A stretch of 64,000 nucleotides of DNA from Paraburkholderia phenoliruptrix (GCF_019511605.1 NZ_JAEUAV010000008.1:186001-250000), one strand, 5' to 3'; shown: positions 45,602 to 54,852, counted from the stretch's first letter. Made by a program: numbers and translations. The notes: generated by a model not told the origin, from the sequence alone.

Positions 45602-45705
45602 GCAGTCACCGCATTGGCAGTCACCGCATTCCTCGGCAGTGCATTCGCGGCACCGCTTTTGCCGGCACTGCTTTTGCCGGCACCGCTTTTGCCGGCACCG
45701 CTTGC
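45602..45705. repeat. 15-bp tandem repeats between oprB and lysR
   Basis: Two copies of GCAGTCACCGCATTS (45602-45631) are followed, after a partial unit, by copies of GCCGGCACCGCTTTT (about 45647-45705, four units, first and last imperfect). Confidence 0.85.
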
Positions 45706-45725
45706 ACGAGCCGCGCGGCGCGCTA

Positions 45726-46616
45726 TCACGACGCCGCCCCAGTCGGCCCTCGCGACTGCGCCGGCAACGAGAGATCCTGCACCATCTGCGCAGCAAGATA
45801 ATCGCAAGTCGGCCGGTCTGACTTCGCGCTGCGCGCGACCACGATTTCGAGCGGCTCGATGTGCGGCAAGCCTTGCGCTTCGCCGAGGATCGCAAGCCGC
45901 GACGGCACGCTGCAACGCGTGAGCGCAACCACCGACAAGCCGGCATCCACGGTGGCGACGAGTCCCATCAGGCTCGCACTGCTGAAGGCCGCGCGGTAGC
46001 GAATCCGCGCGCCGTCGAGCGCGGCGAGCGTGTGTTGACGCGCCACGCAGCCGGGCTCGTAAAGACCGACCGGCAACGGCGAGGCCGCGAGCACCGGCGT
46101 ATCGACGGCAGCGCCCACCCACACCATCGGCTCGCTGCGCACGAATTCGCCGCGCAACCTGCGGTCGCGCGTCACGAACGCGAGGTCGATCTTGTTGTCC
46201 GCGAGCATCGGCGCAAGCGAAGTGCTCTGCGCACAGACAATTTCGATTTCGACGCGCGGATACAGATTTGAAAAGCGCCGCAACACCGGCGACAACAGCG
46301 ACGACACATAGTCGTCCGGCGCGCCGAGCACCACGCGGCCCGTCACCTCCGGCCGCACGATCGCCGACCATGCTTCCTCATGCAACGCAAGCACGCGCCT
46401 CGCGTATTCAAGCAGCGTGGTGCCAGGCCGCGTCAGCGCGAGATTGCGCGTGTTGCGCGCAAACAGCGTGGTGCCGAGCATGGTTTCGAGCCGCTTGATC
46501 TGCATGCTGACTGCCGCTTGCGAGCGGTGCACGGTGGCCGATGCCTTCGTGAAGCTGCCCGTGTCCACAACGGCTACAAACGTGCGCAGCAAATCGACGT
46601 CGAATTCCGGGTGCAT
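45726..46616 (-). CDS. LysR-family regulator
   Basis: 296 residues. The HTH (LLRTFVAVVDTGSFTKASATVHRSQAAVSMQIKRLE) and the substrate-binding core (GRVVLGAPDDYVSS, then PMLADNKIDLAFVTRD) are typical. It is divergent from a DMT-family exporter with an AT-rich 99-bp gap, the usual LysR arrangement, so it probably controls that exporter. The ligand is unknown. Confidence 0.92.
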   Translation of the reverse strand: MHPEFDVDLLRTFVAVVDTGSFTKASATVHRSQAAVSMQIKRLETMLGTTLFARNTRNLALTRPGTTLLEYARRVLALHEEAWSAIVRPEVTGRVVLGAPDDYVSSLLSPVLRRFSNLYPRVEIEIVCAQSTSLAPMLADNKIDLAFVTRDRRLRGEFVRSEPMVWVGAAVDTPVLAASPLPVGLYEPGCVARQHTLAALDGARIRYRAAFSSASLMGLVATVDAGLSVVALTRCSVPSRLAILGEAQGLPHIEPLEIVVARSAKSDRPTCDYLAAQMVQDLSLPAQSRGPTGAAS

Positions 46617-46715
46617 GATTTATCAATTGCGCTTATGGAATTTCTCAATTTAATTCGTTTGTGCGCACCCGGCAAGCGGCGCAATACTTCGCTCTCGATC
46701 TTACGGAGACGCCGC

Positions 46716-47648
46716 ATGTTCCTCAACCAACGTCAACGGGGCGCCATTGCACTGGCCGGCGGCGGGCTGTTGATGGGCACACTGGGTATGTTCGTCGAGG
46801 AAGCGCGGCTCGGCGCGTTGACGCTGGTGTTTTTCCGCTGCCTGTTCGGCTTTTTGTCGCTCGCCGCGTATTGCGCGTGGAAAGGATTGTTCACGCGCGC
46901 GCACTTCACGCGGCGCACATTGGCGCTTGCGCTATTCTCCGGCGTGCTGATGGTCGCGCAGTGGATCGGTTTTTTCGACTCGATCCATCGCACGAGCATT
47001 GCGGTAGCGACCGTGGTGTTCCATGTGCAGCCGTTCTGGGTCGTGCTGATCGGCGCCGCGCTCTTTAACGAACGTCTCGGTGCGGACCGCCTTTGTTGGA
47101 TCGCGAGCGCGTTCGTGGGGCTCGTGCTGGCCTCGGGCGTGGCCGGCACGGCGAACCTGCAGGGGCACACGAGCTACCTGATCGGAGTAAGCGAAGCGCT
47201 CGCGGGCTCGGTGCTCTACGCCGGCGTTACGTTGATCGCCAAGGGACTCGGCGATCTGCGCCCGCACCTGCTCACGCTGCTGCAATGTGCGGTGGGCGTG
47301 ATATGTCTGCCGTTCATCGCGCCGTTCGTGGCGCCCTTTGACGCGGCGCATATCCAGCCCATGCAGTGGTTCTGGATTGTCGGCATGGGCGTGCTGCACA
47401 CAGGGCTCTCGTACGTGTTGATCTACGGCGCGCTGCCGAAGCTGACCACGCCGGTCATCGCCGTGCTGCTGTTCATCTATCCGCTCACCGCCATTGCCGT
47501 CGATGCAGTGGTGTACGGCCGCGCGCTGTCGCTGCCGCAATTCGCCGGCATGGCGCTGATCGTTGTCGCGAGCCTCGGCGTCAATCTCGGCTGGCCGCTG
47601 GTTTCGCTGATGACTCGCGGCGGGCGCGCGCGGCGGCAACCAGAGTGA
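46716..47648 (+). CDS. DMT-superfamily (EamA) transporter
   Basis: 310 residues with ten helices and two EamA repeats (GALTLVFFRCLFGFLSLAAYC and YAGVTLIAKGL regions). The ATG at 46716 has ACGGAG upstream; the longer frame is antisense to lysR. Members export amino acids or metabolites. It lies 167 bp upstream of the mdc regulator on the same strand; a link with malonate is possible but unsupported. Confidence 0.88.
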   Translation: MFLNQRQRGAIALAGGGLLMGTLGMFVEEARLGALTLVFFRCLFGFLSLAAYCAWKGLFTRAHFTRRTLALALFSGVLMVAQWIGFFDSIHRTSIAVATVVFHVQPFWVVLIGAALFNERLGADRLCWIASAFVGLVLASGVAGTANLQGHTSYLIGVSEALAGSVLYAGVTLIAKGLGDLRPHLLTLLQCAVGVICLPFIAPFVAPFDAAHIQPMQWFWIVGMGVLHTGLSYVLIYGALPKLTTPVIAVLLFIYPLTAIAVDAVVYGRALSLPQFAGMALIVVASLGVNLGWPLVSLMTRGGRARRQPE

Positions 47649-47800
47649 CGCTCGAGGGGCGGTTGTAACGCGCGAGCGGTTGCCGCGTGGCGTCCAGTCT
47701 GTCGTCCGTTCATGCTCGCTCACGCCTCGTTCAAATACGTTGATCCTCGAGCCGCCCGCACAGTCCGGGTTTGCCCGCGTATAAATACCGTCGTTTCATA

Positions 47801-47806
47801 TATAAT
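47801..47806 (+). promoter_or_regulatory. -10 box close to the mdc regulator start
   Basis: TATAAT ends 9 bp before the ATG of the regulator, within an AT-rich stretch (CATATATAATATTC). This predicts a very short or absent 5' leader. It also overlaps a possible autoregulatory site. Confidence 0.5.
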
Positions 47807-47815
47807 ATTCAAACT

Positions 47816-48589
47816 ATGGACGAAACGACGACCCGCCTTCCCCTCGGCGCGCCCGCCCGCGCCTCGTTGCTGCCCGCAGCCGCGCCGCGCGAGAGCACGT
47901 CGCGCGTCATCGCGGAGGCGTTGCGCGAGGCGATCATCGACGGCACGCTCGCGCCTGGCGCGCCGCTGCGCCAGGACGCCATCGCGCGGCACTTTTCGGT
48001 CAGCGCCATTCCGGTGCGCGAGGCTTTGCGCCTGCTCGAAACGGAAGGCTGGGCCAAGGTCGCGGTGCATAAGGGCGCTACGGTCGCGCCGTTATCGGCG
48101 GATGAAGCGCGCGAAATCTACGAGATCCGCTCGGCGCTCGAAAGTCTCGCGATCGGCCTCGCCATTCCCCGGCACACGCCCGCCACGCTGCGCGAGTGCA
48201 CCGCGTTGTGCGAAGCGGCCGAGAGCGAGCCCGACCCGTCGCTTTACGTCGCGCGCAACGCCGCGTTTCACATGAGCCTGTATGCACCCGCCGCGCGTCC
48301 GCAGCTCGAGGACCTGATTCGCGTGCTGCATCGGCGCGGCGAGCGTTACCTGCGCCTGAAGTTCGGCCTGCCCTCGTACAAGGGCGAGTCCGATCACGAA
48401 CACATCGAATTGCTGGACGCCGTCAGACGCGGCGACGTGCCGGCCGCCCAGGCGCTCGTCGCCGGGCATCTGCTCGGCACGGGTGAACTGCTGCATCGTT
48501 TCCTGACCGAGCGCGCGCAGGCCGAAGCCGCGCTTGCAAACCGACCCAAGCCGCGCGGACGCCCCCCGCGCACCCTCACCGGGAGTTGA
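47816..48589 (+). CDS. mdcY: GntR-family (FCD) regulator of malonate decarboxylase, MdcY-like
   Basis: 257 residues. HTH (VIAEALREAIIDGTLAPGAPLRQDAIARHFSVSAIPVREALRLLETEG) and FCD domain (YEIRSALESLAIGLA, RNAAFHMSLYAPAARP, DHEHIELLDAVRRGD) are present. The start at 47816 follows TATAAT by 9 bp. It overlaps no gene and is 8 bp from mdcA, so it heads the mdc operon. By analogy with Acinetobacter MdcY it represses mdc genes until malonate is present. Confidence 0.85.
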   Translation: MDETTTRLPLGAPARASLLPAAAPRESTSRVIAEALREAIIDGTLAPGAPLRQDAIARHFSVSAIPVREALRLLETEGWAKVAVHKGATVAPLSADEAREIYEIRSALESLAIGLAIPRHTPATLRECTALCEAAESEPDPSLYVARNAAFHMSLYAPAARPQLEDLIRVLHRRGERYLRLKFGLPSYKGESDHEHIELLDAVRRGDVPAAQALVAGHLLGTGELLHRFLTERAQAEAALANRPKPRGRPPRTLTGS

Positions 48590-48597
48590 TTGAGCCG

Positions 48598-50259
48598 ATG
48601 AACGCACCCGCCGAAGCCCCCTCCGCCGCCCGTTCGTGGACCACGCGCCGCGACGAGAAAAGGCGCCGCCTCGCAGCCATTGCACCGTGGCTTCAGGACG
48701 GCGTGCTGCCCGCCGCGCGCATTGTCGATGCACTGCAAACGCTGATCCAGCCCGGCGACCGTGTCGCGCTGGAAGGCAACAACCAGAAGCAGGCCGACTT
48801 CCTGTCACGCTCGCTTGCCAAGGTCGATCCGCAAAAGCTGCATGACGTGCATTTGCTGATTTCGAGCATCAGTCGTCCTGAACATCTGACGCTCTTTGAG
48901 CGCGGCATCGCGCATAAGGTGGATTTTGCGTTTGCCGGACCACAAAGCCTGCGCGTCGCGCAACTGCTCGAAGACGGGCAACTGGAGATCGGCGCGATTT
49001 ATACGTACGTCGAACTATATGCGCGCATGTTCGTGGACCTGACGCCGCACGTCGCGCTGCTGTGCGCGGAAAAGGCCGACCGTCACGGCAATCTCTACAC
49101 CGGTCCGAATACCGAGGACACGCCCACCATCGCCGAGGCGGCCGCGTTTCGCCACGGCATTGTGATCGTGCAGGTCAACGAAATAGTCGACGAACTGCCC
49201 CGCGTCGACATTCCCGGCTCGTGGGTCGACGTGGTGGTGCAGGCCGACCGCCCCTTTGCCGTGGAGCCGCTGTTCACGCGCGACCCGCGCCATATCGGCG
49301 ACCTTCAGGTGCTGACCGCGATGATGGTGATACGCGGCATCTACGAGCCGTACGGCGTCACGTCGCTGAATCACGGCATTGGCTTCGATACGGCGGCCAT
49401 CGAATTGCTGCTGCCCACCTACGGCGAGTCGCTCGGCCTGAAGGGCAAGATCTGCCGCAACTGGACGCTCAATCCGCATCCCACGATGATTCCCGCCATT
49501 GAATCGGGCTGGGTGGACAGCATCCATTGCTTCGGCAGCGAGGTCGGCATGGAGGCGTATATCGAGGCGCGCCCCGACGTGTTCTTCACCGGCAACGACG
49601 GCACGCTGCGCTCGAACCGCGTGCTCTGCCAGCTCGCGGGGCAATATGGCGTGGACCTGTTCATCGGCTCGACACTGCAGATCGATGCGGACGCCAACTC
49701 GTCCACGGTGACGCGCGGCCGGCTCGCCGGCTTCGGCGGTGCGCCGAACATGGGTCACGATCCGCGCGGACGCCGCCATTCCAGCGAAGCGTGGCTCAAG
49801 CTGCTGAAAGACCAGGGACCGGTGTCGCGCGGCCAGAAGCTCGTCGTGCAACTGGCCGAGACGTACAAGAAAGGCGGTGAACCCACCTTCGTCGATGAAC
49901 TGGACGCGGTCGCCGTGGGCGCGAAAAGCGGCATGCCTATTGCGCCCGTCATGATCTACGGTGACGACGTGAGCCACGTGGTCACCGAAGAAGGCATCGC
50001 GCATCTGCACAAGGCCGAGGGCGTGGAAGAACGGCGCGCGGCGATTGCCGCCGTTGCCGGCGTCACGCCCATCGGCTTGCGCGCGAAGCCGGAAAAGACG
50101 GCGGAGCTGCGCCGGCGCGGCATCGTCGCGTATCCGGAAGATCTCGGCATCCGCCGTGGCGAAGCGAAGCGTTCGCTGCTCGCAGCGCGCAGTATCGACG
50201 ATCTGGTCACGTGGTCCGGCGGCCTGTATGCGCCGCCCGCGCGCTTCCGGAGCTGGTGA
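48598..50259 (+). CDS. mdcA: malonate decarboxylase subunit alpha (malonate:acetyl-ACP transferase)
   Basis: 553 residues, the length of MdcA. ALEGNNQKQADFLSRSL near the start and GSTLQIDADANSSTVTRGRLAGFGGAPNMGHDPRGR in the middle are family-specific. It swaps acetyl on the acyl carrier protein MdcC for malonate. The ATG at 48598 is preferred over the TTG at 48586, which directly abuts the GGGAG. First enzyme gene of an operon whose members overlap by 1 to 16 bp. Confidence 0.95.
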   Translation: MNAPAEAPSAARSWTTRRDEKRRRLAAIAPWLQDGVLPAARIVDALQTLIQPGDRVALEGNNQKQADFLSRSLAKVDPQKLHDVHLLISSISRPEHLTLFERGIAHKVDFAFAGPQSLRVAQLLEDGQLEIGAIYTYVELYARMFVDLTPHVALLCAEKADRHGNLYTGPNTEDTPTIAEAAAFRHGIVIVQVNEIVDELPRVDIPGSWVDVVVQADRPFAVEPLFTRDPRHIGDLQVLTAMMVIRGIYEPYGVTSLNHGIGFDTAAIELLLPTYGESLGLKGKICRNWTLNPHPTMIPAIESGWVDSIHCFGSEVGMEAYIEARPDVFFTGNDGTLRSNRVLCQLAGQYGVDLFIGSTLQIDADANSSTVTRGRLAGFGGAPNMGHDPRGRRHSSEAWLKLLKDQGPVSRGQKLVVQLAETYKKGGEPTFVDELDAVAVGAKSGMPIAPVMIYGDDVSHVVTEEGIAHLHKAEGVEERRAAIAAVAGVTPIGLRAKPEKTAELRRRGIVAYPEDLGIRRGEAKRSLLAARSIDDLVTWSGGLYAPPARFRSW

Positions 50260-51191
50260 TGAGCGCCGCTGCTGCATTGCGCGAGCGCGCCGCCTACGCT
50301 TGTGCGCCCGCTCACGAACTCGCCTGCCGCTTGCCCAGCGACGCGCAACTGGCCCGCTTCGCCGTTAGCGCGTTAATCGACGAGGCCGAACTCACGCCGA
50401 AACCCGCGCTCGTCGACCGGCGCGGCAGCGGCGCGCATCGCGACCTCGACCTTGCGCTCATGCGACGTTCGGCGCATGCGCTTGAACCGACCTTCGCCGC
50501 GCTTGCCCGCACGGCACGCCGCCGCGGTGAACCATCGGCGCTATTACGTACCGAACTCGCGCAGATCGGCCGCGCCGGCGAGCAGCAGATGCTGCGCGCC
50601 ACCAACGGCAGCAACGCGCATCGCGGTGCGATCTGGATTGTCGGACTGCTGGTCGCGGGGGCGTCCCTCGCTGATGACGGCGCGCACCTCGACGCGTCCG
50701 GCATTTGCCGGCGCGCGGCGCAAATCGCCTGCTTTGCCGACCGTTTTGCCGCGCCCACCGGCAGTCACGGCGAACGCGCGCGGCAGCGCTATCAGGTAGG
50801 CGGCGCGCGCCGCGAAGCGCAGGACGGTTTCCCGCATGTGATCGCGCGCGGCCTGCCCGCGTTGCTTGCGGCACGTGAGCGCGGCATTGGCGAAGACGCC
50901 GCTCGCATCGACGCCCTGCTCGCGATCATGGCCTCGCTCGACGACACCTGCCTGCTGCATCGCGCCGGCATGGACGGCTTGCATGCCGGTCAATCCGGCG
51001 CGCGGCGAGTGCTGCAGGCGGGCGGCAGTTCGACACCGGAGGGCAAGGTCGCGCTCGACGCGCTGGAGCGCGAACTGCTGTCGCTCAACGCATCGCCCGG
51101 GGGCGCAGCCGATCTGCTCGCCGCTACCCTTTTCCTCGACAGTCTGGCGCGTTGCGGCGCCGGCGGGAGTTCAACGACATGGAACATCTGA
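50259..51191 (+). CDS. mdcB: triphosphoribosyl-dephospho-CoA synthase (MdcB, CitG family)
   Basis: 310 residues. SALIDEAELTPKPALVDRRGSGAHRDLDLALM is the CitG/MdcB signature, and SLDDTCLLHRAGMDGLHAGQSGA follows. It makes the precursor of the phosphoribosyl-dephospho-CoA prosthetic group of MdcC from ATP and dephospho-CoA. The ATG overlaps the mdcA stop by one base. Confidence 0.93.
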   Translation: MSAAAALRERAAYACAPAHELACRLPSDAQLARFAVSALIDEAELTPKPALVDRRGSGAHRDLDLALMRRSAHALEPTFAALARTARRRGEPSALLRTELAQIGRAGEQQMLRATNGSNAHRGAIWIVGLLVAGASLADDGAHLDASGICRRAAQIACFADRFAAPTGSHGERARQRYQVGGARREAQDGFPHVIARGLPALLAARERGIGEDAARIDALLAIMASLDDTCLLHRAGMDGLHAGQSGARRVLQAGGSSTPEGKVALDALERELLSLNASPGGAADLLAATLFLDSLARCGAGGSSTTWNI

Positions 51192-51529
51192 CCTTCGACT
51201 ATCCGGCGCAGCGCGCCGTCACCACTCGCGCGCACGTCGGCGTGGTCGGTTCGGGCGATCTGGAAGTGCTGCTCTCGCCCGCCGCCGACTCAGGTACCAA
51301 CTCGGGCACCAACGCAGGCACCAACGCAGCCGCGATGACCGCGCATGTGGTCGTGCGCACGAGCGTGGACGGCTACGGCCACATCTGGAAAAGCGTGCTC
51401 GACCGCTTCTTTACCCGCTACGACGGCGCCGCGCAGATCGAGATCAACGACTTCGGCGCCACGCCCGGCGTCGTCGCGTTGCGGCTTGCCGAGGCCGTCG
51501 AGGCCGCCGAACAGGGAGACGACGCATGA
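51179..51529 (+). CDS. mdcC: malonate decarboxylase acyl carrier protein (MdcC, delta subunit)
   Basis: 116 residues. Ser25 in GVVGSGDLEVLL is the attachment site for the prosthetic group, at the same position as in Klebsiella. After LLSP an insertion made of three GTN[S/A] units (residues 39-50) separates the two halves, which then continue with VVVRTSVDGYGHIW and INDFGATPGVVALRL. This insertion makes it longer than the usual MdcC of about 100 residues. The start overlaps mdcB by 13 bp. Confidence 0.92.
   Translation: MEHLTFDYPAQRAVTTRAHVGVVGSGDLEVLLSPAADSGTNSGTNAGTNAAAMTAHVVVRTSVDGYGHIWKSVLDRFFTRYDGAAQIEINDFGATPGVVALRLAEAVEAAEQGDDA
51293..51328. repeat. 12-bp in-frame tandem repeat inside mdcC
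   Basis: GGTACCAACTCG and two identical GGCACCAACGCA units encode GTNS-GTNA-GTNA. Being in frame, copy-number change would only lengthen a loop of the carrier protein. Confidence 0.85.
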
Positions 51530-52413
51530 GCGCGCTCGCCACGCCCCACGCCGCGCCGTTGCTGCGCGAGAGCTTCATTGAACTGCCGGCGCGCGAACGC
51601 GCCCGCTCGCTGCTGGACGCCGGCAGCTTCCGCGAACTGCTCGGGCCGTTCGACAGAATCGAGTCGCCGTGGCTGCCGCTGCAAGGCGTCGTGTGCCAGG
51701 CGGACGACGGCTGTGTGATCGCGCGCGGCACCATCGACGGCGAGCCCGCCGTGATCGCCGCGATCGAGTCGGCCTTCCAGGGCGGCAGCATCGGCGAAGT
51801 GTCGGGCAGCAAGATCGCCGCCGCGCTGGAACTCGCCTTGCGCGATTGCGAGCGCGGCAAGATCGTGCGGCCGGTCGTGCTGTTCGAAACGGGCGGCGTC
51901 CGGCTTCAGGAAGCCAACCTGGGCCTCGCGGTGATCGCCGAGATCCAGGCGGCTATCGTCGCACTGCGTCGCCATGTGCCGGTGGTCGGCGTGATCGCGG
52001 GCATGGTGGGCTGCTTCGGCGGCATGTCGCTCGCGGCCGCGTTGTGCTCGTATCTGGTCATGACCAGGCAGGGGCGGCTCGGCATGAACGGGCCTGAAGT
52101 GATCGAGCAGGAAGCGGGCATCGACGAACTGGACGCCAGCGACCGGCGCCGCGTGTGGCAACTGATCGGCGGCGAGCAACGCGTGGCGAGCTCGCTCGCG
52201 GATCAGCTCGTGGACGACGACGCGCAAGCCGTGCGCGCTGCCGTGCAGTCCGCGTTTGGGCAAGGCGTGCCGACCGCGCATCGCAGCGAACAGGTCGACA
52301 CATTCCTGCAGCGTCTGGCGCGCATCGACCCGGCGAGCGTCACCCCTGCCAGCATGCGCGAGGTCTTTTCTGAGCAAGCTGCACACTCGCAGCCGCGTAA
52401 GGAGCAAGCATGA
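51526..52413 (+). CDS. mdcD: malonate decarboxylase subunit beta (carboxytransferase-like)
   Basis: 295 residues of the crotonase/ACC-beta-like fold. SPWLPLQGVVCQADDGCVIARG, GSIGEVSGSKIAAALELAL and VIAGMVGCFGGMSLAAALCSYLVMTRQGRLGMNGPEVIEQEAG are typical of MdcD. With MdcE it decarboxylates malonyl-S-ACP to acetyl-S-ACP. The ATG overlaps the mdcC stop (ATGA). Confidence 0.94.
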   Translation: MSALATPHAAPLLRESFIELPARERARSLLDAGSFRELLGPFDRIESPWLPLQGVVCQADDGCVIARGTIDGEPAVIAAIESAFQGGSIGEVSGSKIAAALELALRDCERGKIVRPVVLFETGGVRLQEANLGLAVIAEIQAAIVALRRHVPVVGVIAGMVGCFGGMSLAAALCSYLVMTRQGRLGMNGPEVIEQEAGIDELDASDRRRVWQLIGGEQRVASSLADQLVDDDAQAVRAAVQSAFGQGVPTAHRSEQVDTFLQRLARIDPASVTPASMREVFSEQAAHSQPRKEQA

Positions 52414-53225
52414 GCGACACCTCATTGAGCCGCGGCGCGCGCTGGTTTCAGGCGCTCGCCGGTCAATCCCGCAGCGCGGCGCCAGTTCTGAGCGCCGACG
52501 CGCCGCTCGGCGACGAGACCGCGCGCTTCATCACAGTCGTGCCCGATCCCGCCAATCGCTTTCCTCGCGCGACCGAAAACGTGGTCGGCCTCGAACAGGG
52601 TTGGCAGCTCGCGCGAGCCGTGCGCGAGGCGATTGCCGACGATGCGGCAGGCAACGTGCGTCGACCTATCGTCGCGATTGTCGATGTCAGGAGCCAGGCC
52701 TATGGTTATCGCGAGGAGATGCTCGGCATTCATCTCGCGTGCGCCGCGGCAGTGGACGCTTATGCATCGGCTCGCGATGCCGGGCACCCGGTGATTGCGC
52801 TGATCGTCGGACCCGCAATGTCGGGCGCCTTTCTCGCACACGGCTACCAGGCCAATCGCATCGTCGCACTGGACGCGCCCGGCACCATGGTTCACGCAAT
52901 GGGCAAGGAAGCCGCGGCGCGCGTCACCCGGCGCACCGTCGAGGCGCTCGATGCGCTTGGCGAAACCATCGTGCCGATGTCTTATTCAATGGCCTCGTTC
53001 GCGAAGCTCGGGCTGCTGGACCAACTGATTGAAGGTGTCGACGCGGACGCGCCGGACGCCGCGCAGATCGCACGCGTGCAACAGGTGTTGCGCGAGCAGA
53101 TCAGAAGCGCGCGCGAGGGCAGCCGCAAGCTCGCGCGCCGGCTGGAATCGGCGGCTGCGCAGAAGCACCGTGCGGCCTCCATCGAAGTACGGCGGCGTCT
53201 TGCCGAGCAATGGGATGCCGTGTAA
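52410..53225 (+). CDS. mdcE: malonate decarboxylase subunit gamma (carboxytransferase-like)
   Basis: 271 residues. IVDVRSQAYGYREEMLGIHLACAAAVDAYASARDAGHPVIALIVGPAMSGAFLAHGYQANRI is the MdcE core. It pairs with MdcD as the decarboxylase proper. It overlaps mdcD by 4 bp and mdcG by 1. Confidence 0.94.
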   Translation: MSDTSLSRGARWFQALAGQSRSAAPVLSADAPLGDETARFITVVPDPANRFPRATENVVGLEQGWQLARAVREAIADDAAGNVRRPIVAIVDVRSQAYGYREEMLGIHLACAAAVDAYASARDAGHPVIALIVGPAMSGAFLAHGYQANRIVALDAPGTMVHAMGKEAAARVTRRTVEALDALGETIVPMSYSMASFAKLGLLDQLIEGVDADAPDAAQIARVQQVLREQIRSAREGSRKLARRLESAAAQKHRAASIEVRRRLAEQWDAV

Positions 53226-53920
53226 TGCAGGTCTGCGCGGCGCCGCCCTTCCCAGGCGAACTCGCCGTGTCGTGCGACGAGCGCTGGCGTGCGCACGACC
53301 TGCTGCGTTTGCGTAGCCTCGTTGCGTATGACGGCGAGCCGGCATGGGTTCGCGGCGCGTTCGAACGCGCGCCGTATGCGGTGGTCCGGCGAGCGCTCAG
53401 CGCACGCGGCATTGTTGCAATCGGCGTGCGTGGTGCCGGGCGTTCGCAGCGCTATGGCACGTGGACGGCAGCGACGGAGATTGTCGACGTCGTTGCACCG
53501 GAAGCATTGCTGTTCAGTGAGCCGACTCGCGAACGCGCTGCGCTGCCCGCTTTCGTTGCACTCGCCGCGCTGCGCGGCAACCCGCGCAGCGCGTTGAACG
53601 CACTGGTGTGGGGCCCGAGCGGCAGCGCGGGTTTCGAACTGGCCACACGCACAGACGCCGTGACGCCGTCGAGCGATCTCGATCTATTGATTCGGACCCC
53701 GGAACGATTGTCGCGCGAATGTGCCGCGAACTTGCTGAACCACCTGCAAACCGTGGCACTCGAAACCGGCAGTCGCATCGACGCGCAACTCGAAACGCCC
53801 GCGGGCGGGGTCGCGCTCGCGGAGTGCGCCGCAGGCAAGGCCCGCGTGCTGGCACGCCATGCGAGCGGTCCACGGCTTGTCGCCGATCCGTGGTTTTCTG
53901 CACGCTTGACGGTGATGTGA
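53225..53920 (+). CDS. mdcG: malonate decarboxylase holo-ACP synthase (phosphoribosyl-dephospho-CoA transferase)
   Basis: 231 residues. GVRGAGRSQRYGTWT and the nucleotidyltransferase-like SDLDLLIRTPERLS (Asp-x-Asp) identify MdcG. It attaches the prosthetic group made with MdcB to Ser25 of MdcC. The ATG overlaps the mdcE stop by one base (TAATG). Confidence 0.92.
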   Translation: MQVCAAPPFPGELAVSCDERWRAHDLLRLRSLVAYDGEPAWVRGAFERAPYAVVRRALSARGIVAIGVRGAGRSQRYGTWTAATEIVDVVAPEALLFSEPTRERAALPAFVALAALRGNPRSALNALVWGPSGSAGFELATRTDAVTPSSDLDLLIRTPERLSRECAANLLNHLQTVALETGSRIDAQLETPAGGVALAECAAGKARVLARHASGPRLVADPWFSARLTVM

Positions 53921-54852
53921 TGCTTGCGCTCATTTTTCCGGGCCAAGGCGCACAGAGCGACGGCTTCCTGCATCGGCTGCCCTCGCATCCCGCAGTGCGC
54001 GCCACACTCGACGAAGCATCCGACGTGCTAGCTGTCGACGTGCTCACTCTCGATACCGCGGACGCATTGCGCTCCACCGTTGCGGTGCAATGCAGTCTGA
54101 CCGTCGCGGGCGTCGCGTTTGCTCGTGCTCTCGCAGACGAAGGCTTGAGCCCGGACATGTGCGCGGGTTTGTCGGTAGGTGCGTTTGCGGCGGCGGTCAG
54201 TTGCGGCGCGCTCTCTTTCGCCGACGCGCTCAAGATGGTTCGCCGCCGCGCCGAATTGATGGAAACTGCGTATCCATCCGGCTACGGACTCGCCGCCATC
54301 TCCGGCTTGACGGAGCACGAACTCGCCACGCTCGCCGCGCGGCACCCTAACGAAGGTGGGGCGCCGGTATACATAGGCAACGTAAACGCACCGCGCCAGA
54401 TCGTGATGGCGGGAGCGAACGCCGCGCTGGACAGCTTTATCGACCGGGCGCTCGCAGCCGGTGCACGCAAGGCCACGCGCCTTGCGGTCAGCGTTCCTTC
54501 GCATTGCGAACTGCTCGCGCGTGCGAGCGACGAACTGTGCGCCTACGCGCGCCCGCTTTCGTTTCGCGTGCCGCATGGCGTGTATATCGGCAATCGCGGC
54601 GGCCGTCCCTTGTATTCGGCCGATGCGATACGCGACGACCTCGCGACCAACATGCGCTACACCGTGCGTTGGTTCGATGCACTCACCGTCATGCAGGAAA
54701 TGGGCGCGCGCGTCGCGATCGAAGCACCGCCCGGCCAGGTGCTGACCGATATCACGCGGGAGCATTATCCGCAGATCGCAGCGCTCGCCGCGAGCACGCT
54801 GCCGTTCGAACGGCTGACAGCGACGGCGCGGCGGCGTTTGCAAGAAGGGTAA
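53920..54852 (+). CDS. mdcH: malonate decarboxylase subunit epsilon (malonyl-CoA:ACP transacylase)
   Basis: 310 residues of the FabD fold. IFPGQGAQ at the start, the nucleophile serine in AGLSVGAFAAAV and the catalytic His in SVPSHCELL are present. MdcH loads malonyl on MdcC to start the cycle. Its ATG overlaps the mdcG stop by one base. It ends the operon; no mdcL, mdcM or mdcF follows, and the next genes are on the other strand. Confidence 0.93.
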   Translation: MLALIFPGQGAQSDGFLHRLPSHPAVRATLDEASDVLAVDVLTLDTADALRSTVAVQCSLTVAGVAFARALADEGLSPDMCAGLSVGAFAAAVSCGALSFADALKMVRRRAELMETAYPSGYGLAAISGLTEHELATLAARHPNEGGAPVYIGNVNAPRQIVMAGANAALDSFIDRALAAGARKATRLAVSVPSHCELLARASDELCAYARPLSFRVPHGVYIGNRGGRPLYSADAIRDDLATNMRYTVRWFDALTVMQEMGARVAIEAPPGQVLTDITREHYPQIAALAASTLPFERLTATARRRLQEG

